A stretch of 7,123 nt of DNA, taken from NCBI GenBank assembly GCA_012514045.1, contig JAAZBA010000163.1, positions 1 to 7,123 on the forward strand. Reading direction: 5' to 3'. Position 1 is the stretch's first letter. Every line of letters starts with the position of its first letter. The notes under the pieces were generated by a model. The model saw only the letters and a list, made by a program, of their open reading frames with translations. It had not been told where the DNA came from and did no database searches. A program made the position numbers and the translations under genes. Source of the stretch: Clostridiales bacterium (GTDB lineage: Bacteria > Bacillota > Clostridia > Oscillospirales > QAMX01). Positions 6,469 to 7,123 of the stretch are shown in pieces.

Positions 6469-6515
6469 AAAAAAGCACTTCGTTTTAGAATGACATCTAA
6501 ATCCTAAGTGCTTTT
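6469..6515 (-). terminator. Terminator after the CRISPR repeat / cas12a remnant
   Basis: AAAAGCACTT (6471-6480) and AAGTGCTTTT (6506-6515) form a 10-bp stem, with an inner stem TTTAGA/TCTAAA (6484-6489, 6496-6501). The minus strand ends in TTTTTT, suiting the end of the array transcript. The plus strand also continues with TTTTATTTTT, so it may act in both directions. It lies about 24 bases beyond the repeat. Confidence 0.85.
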
Positions 6516-6538
6516 ATTTTTCATATTTCAACTTACAC

Positions 6539-6574
6539 AGCTACAACAGTAGAAATTAAAAGGAGGTCTTAAAC
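6539..6574 (-). CRISPR. Single Cas12a-type CRISPR direct repeat (terminal, degenerate 3' end)
   Basis: 36 bases on the minus strand, beginning GTTTAAGACC and containing AATTTCTACTGTTGTAG, the near-invariant 3' core of type V-A repeats that folds into the crRNA stem-loop (CTAC-TGTT-GTAG). The last three bases are GCT where GAT is expected, which breaks the outermost U-A pair of the stem. Such 3' decay is typical of the leader-distal last repeat of an array. It has the same orientation as the cas12a remnant. No second repeat occurs in the window, so this is all that remains of the array here. The remnant gene's TAA stop (6556-6558) is inside it. Confidence 0.9.
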
Positions 6575-7123
6575 CAAGCAGGCTTATAATGATTCGTTTT
6601 TTCTTGAATCTTGATATTGCCCTCTTTGGTATACCCGCCCAGCATTTGATTATACCAATCAATCCCGGACTGACTGAGTACTTGTGTAAAAAAGTCAATG
6701 TCAAATATATCTTCAACTTTTTTATCATGAAAATCTGTACACTCTTCATTTAGTCGGCATATATCTTCTTCAGGCAAAGCATCGCGGAGCTTTTTCTCCC
6801 ATATTGCCGCATTGTCAAGGAATCTGGTAAGATTTTCATTAATACACCTGTATGCTATTGCGGTTGTCTGTTGAGCTGCATCATACATGTTTTTTCTGTT
6901 TTTAAAGAAGCCATTAAAATAAGTTGTAAATCCAAAGAAGCTTTTTACTATCTTTGCGTCTTCTTCTCTGCTGTCGCCCAGATATTCAGGCAGTAGTTCT
7001 TCGATTATATCTTTATTGAAAAGTCTATCATAATGATCATCTTTGGTAAAAGCCTCTGAAATGCTTTCGCGGAGTTCTTCTCCTATTTTGTTTAATTTTT
7101 TGTCATCTCGCTGTGAGCTGTTA
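6556..7123 (-). pseudogene. cas12a: Cas12a (Cpf1) remnant: REC1-region fragment, C-terminally truncated, 5' end outside window
   Basis: Fragment of the type V-A CRISPR effector Cas12a, which processes its own pre-crRNA and cuts DNA with a RuvC-type domain. About 189 codons are open from the window edge to a TAA. GFTTYFNGFFKNRKNMY matches the REC1 signature (TTYF-GF-ENRKN) of characterised Cas12a proteins. AIAYRCINENLTRFLDN matches the next REC1 helix, and QSGIDWYNQMLGG matches the family's (Q)IDLYNQLLGG segment. Homology stops after NIKIQ, where KI-GLNE is expected; the remaining residues come from a spacer-like segment and a CRISPR repeat (WFKTSF). The protein would end roughly 300 residues into a normal length of about 1,200-1,300, so the WED/PID parts that follow, REC2, RuvC and Nuc are all missing. 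It cannot be a nuclease. No frameshift is seen in the kept part, which suggests recent loss. The true start is beyond the window; the ATG at 6888 is internal. A truncated product acting as an RNA-binding protein is conceivable but unsupported. Confidence 0.88.
6575..6603 (-). other. Spacer-like segment between the cas12a remnant and the repeat
   Basis: About 29 bases that separate the last codon with Cas12a homology (Gln, 6604-6606) from the repeat. This is within the usual 26-32 base range of Cas12a spacers. It may be a complete last spacer or one trimmed by the deletion. Translated, it gives EKTNHYKPA, unlike the GLNE expected next in Cas12a. Its target is unknown. Confidence 0.6.

Noticed and set aside
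6528..6749. Minus-strand 73-codon frame through the repeat
   Set aside because: It is in a different frame from the Cas12a homology and has no family match; only an overlap shadow.
6886..6888. ATG at 6888 as the start of the Cas12a-like gene
   Set aside because: Cas12a homology (GFTTYFNGFFKNRKN) continues upstream of it in the same frame to the window edge, so it is an internal methionine.

Overview
The window looks like chromosomal DNA from a Gram-positive gut-type Firmicute of the Clostridia. The support is a gdpP-rplI pair, strong AGGAG ribosome binding sites, A+T-rich sigma-A promoters with near-consensus TTGACA/TATAAT boxes, and a Cas12a fragment whose closest relatives in memory are from Lachnospiraceae and Oscillospiraceae types. 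Genus cannot be fixed from the sequence alone. All protein genes run on the minus strand; only the two tRNA genes run on the plus strand.

Layout from left to right. Positions 1-1426 hold the N-terminal two-thirds or so of a glycoside hydrolase family 2 enzyme, cut by the window edge. One base separates it from a creatininase-family amidohydrolase gene (1428-2360) with its own promoter, so the two form a small operon. A 230-base gap follows, then rplI (ribosomal protein bL9) and gdpP, the cyclic-di-AMP phosphodiesterase. gdpP is split into two overlapping frames (3061-4149 and 4077-5051) by what looks like one missing base. A divergent intergenic region carries the gdpP promoter, with an 18-bp perfect palindrome over its -10 box, and a strong promoter for tRNA-Leu(UAA) and the initiator tRNA-fMet(CAU). 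A long hairpin terminator closes the tRNA unit.

To the right of the tRNAs the DNA becomes visibly more A+T-rich and accessory in character. A two-gene operon encodes a TM2-domain membrane protein and a DUF2752 membrane protein. It has a perfect TTGACA-17-TATAAT promoter and a terminator. Beyond it, at the right edge, lies the most striking part: a C-terminally amputated cas12a (cpf1) gene that keeps only REC1-region sequence. It runs directly into about 29 bases of spacer-like DNA and one 36-base Cas12a-type CRISPR direct repeat with a degenerate 3' end, then a terminator. The stop codon of the truncated gene lies inside the repeat. The simplest reading is that one deletion removed the rest of cas12a, any adaptation genes and nearly the whole array, joining the effector's N-terminal part to the last spacer and terminal repeat.

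Together the window shows a housekeeping segment (second messenger turnover, ribosome, tRNAs) flanked by a carbohydrate/amide catabolic pair on one side and a decayed type V-A CRISPR locus on the other.
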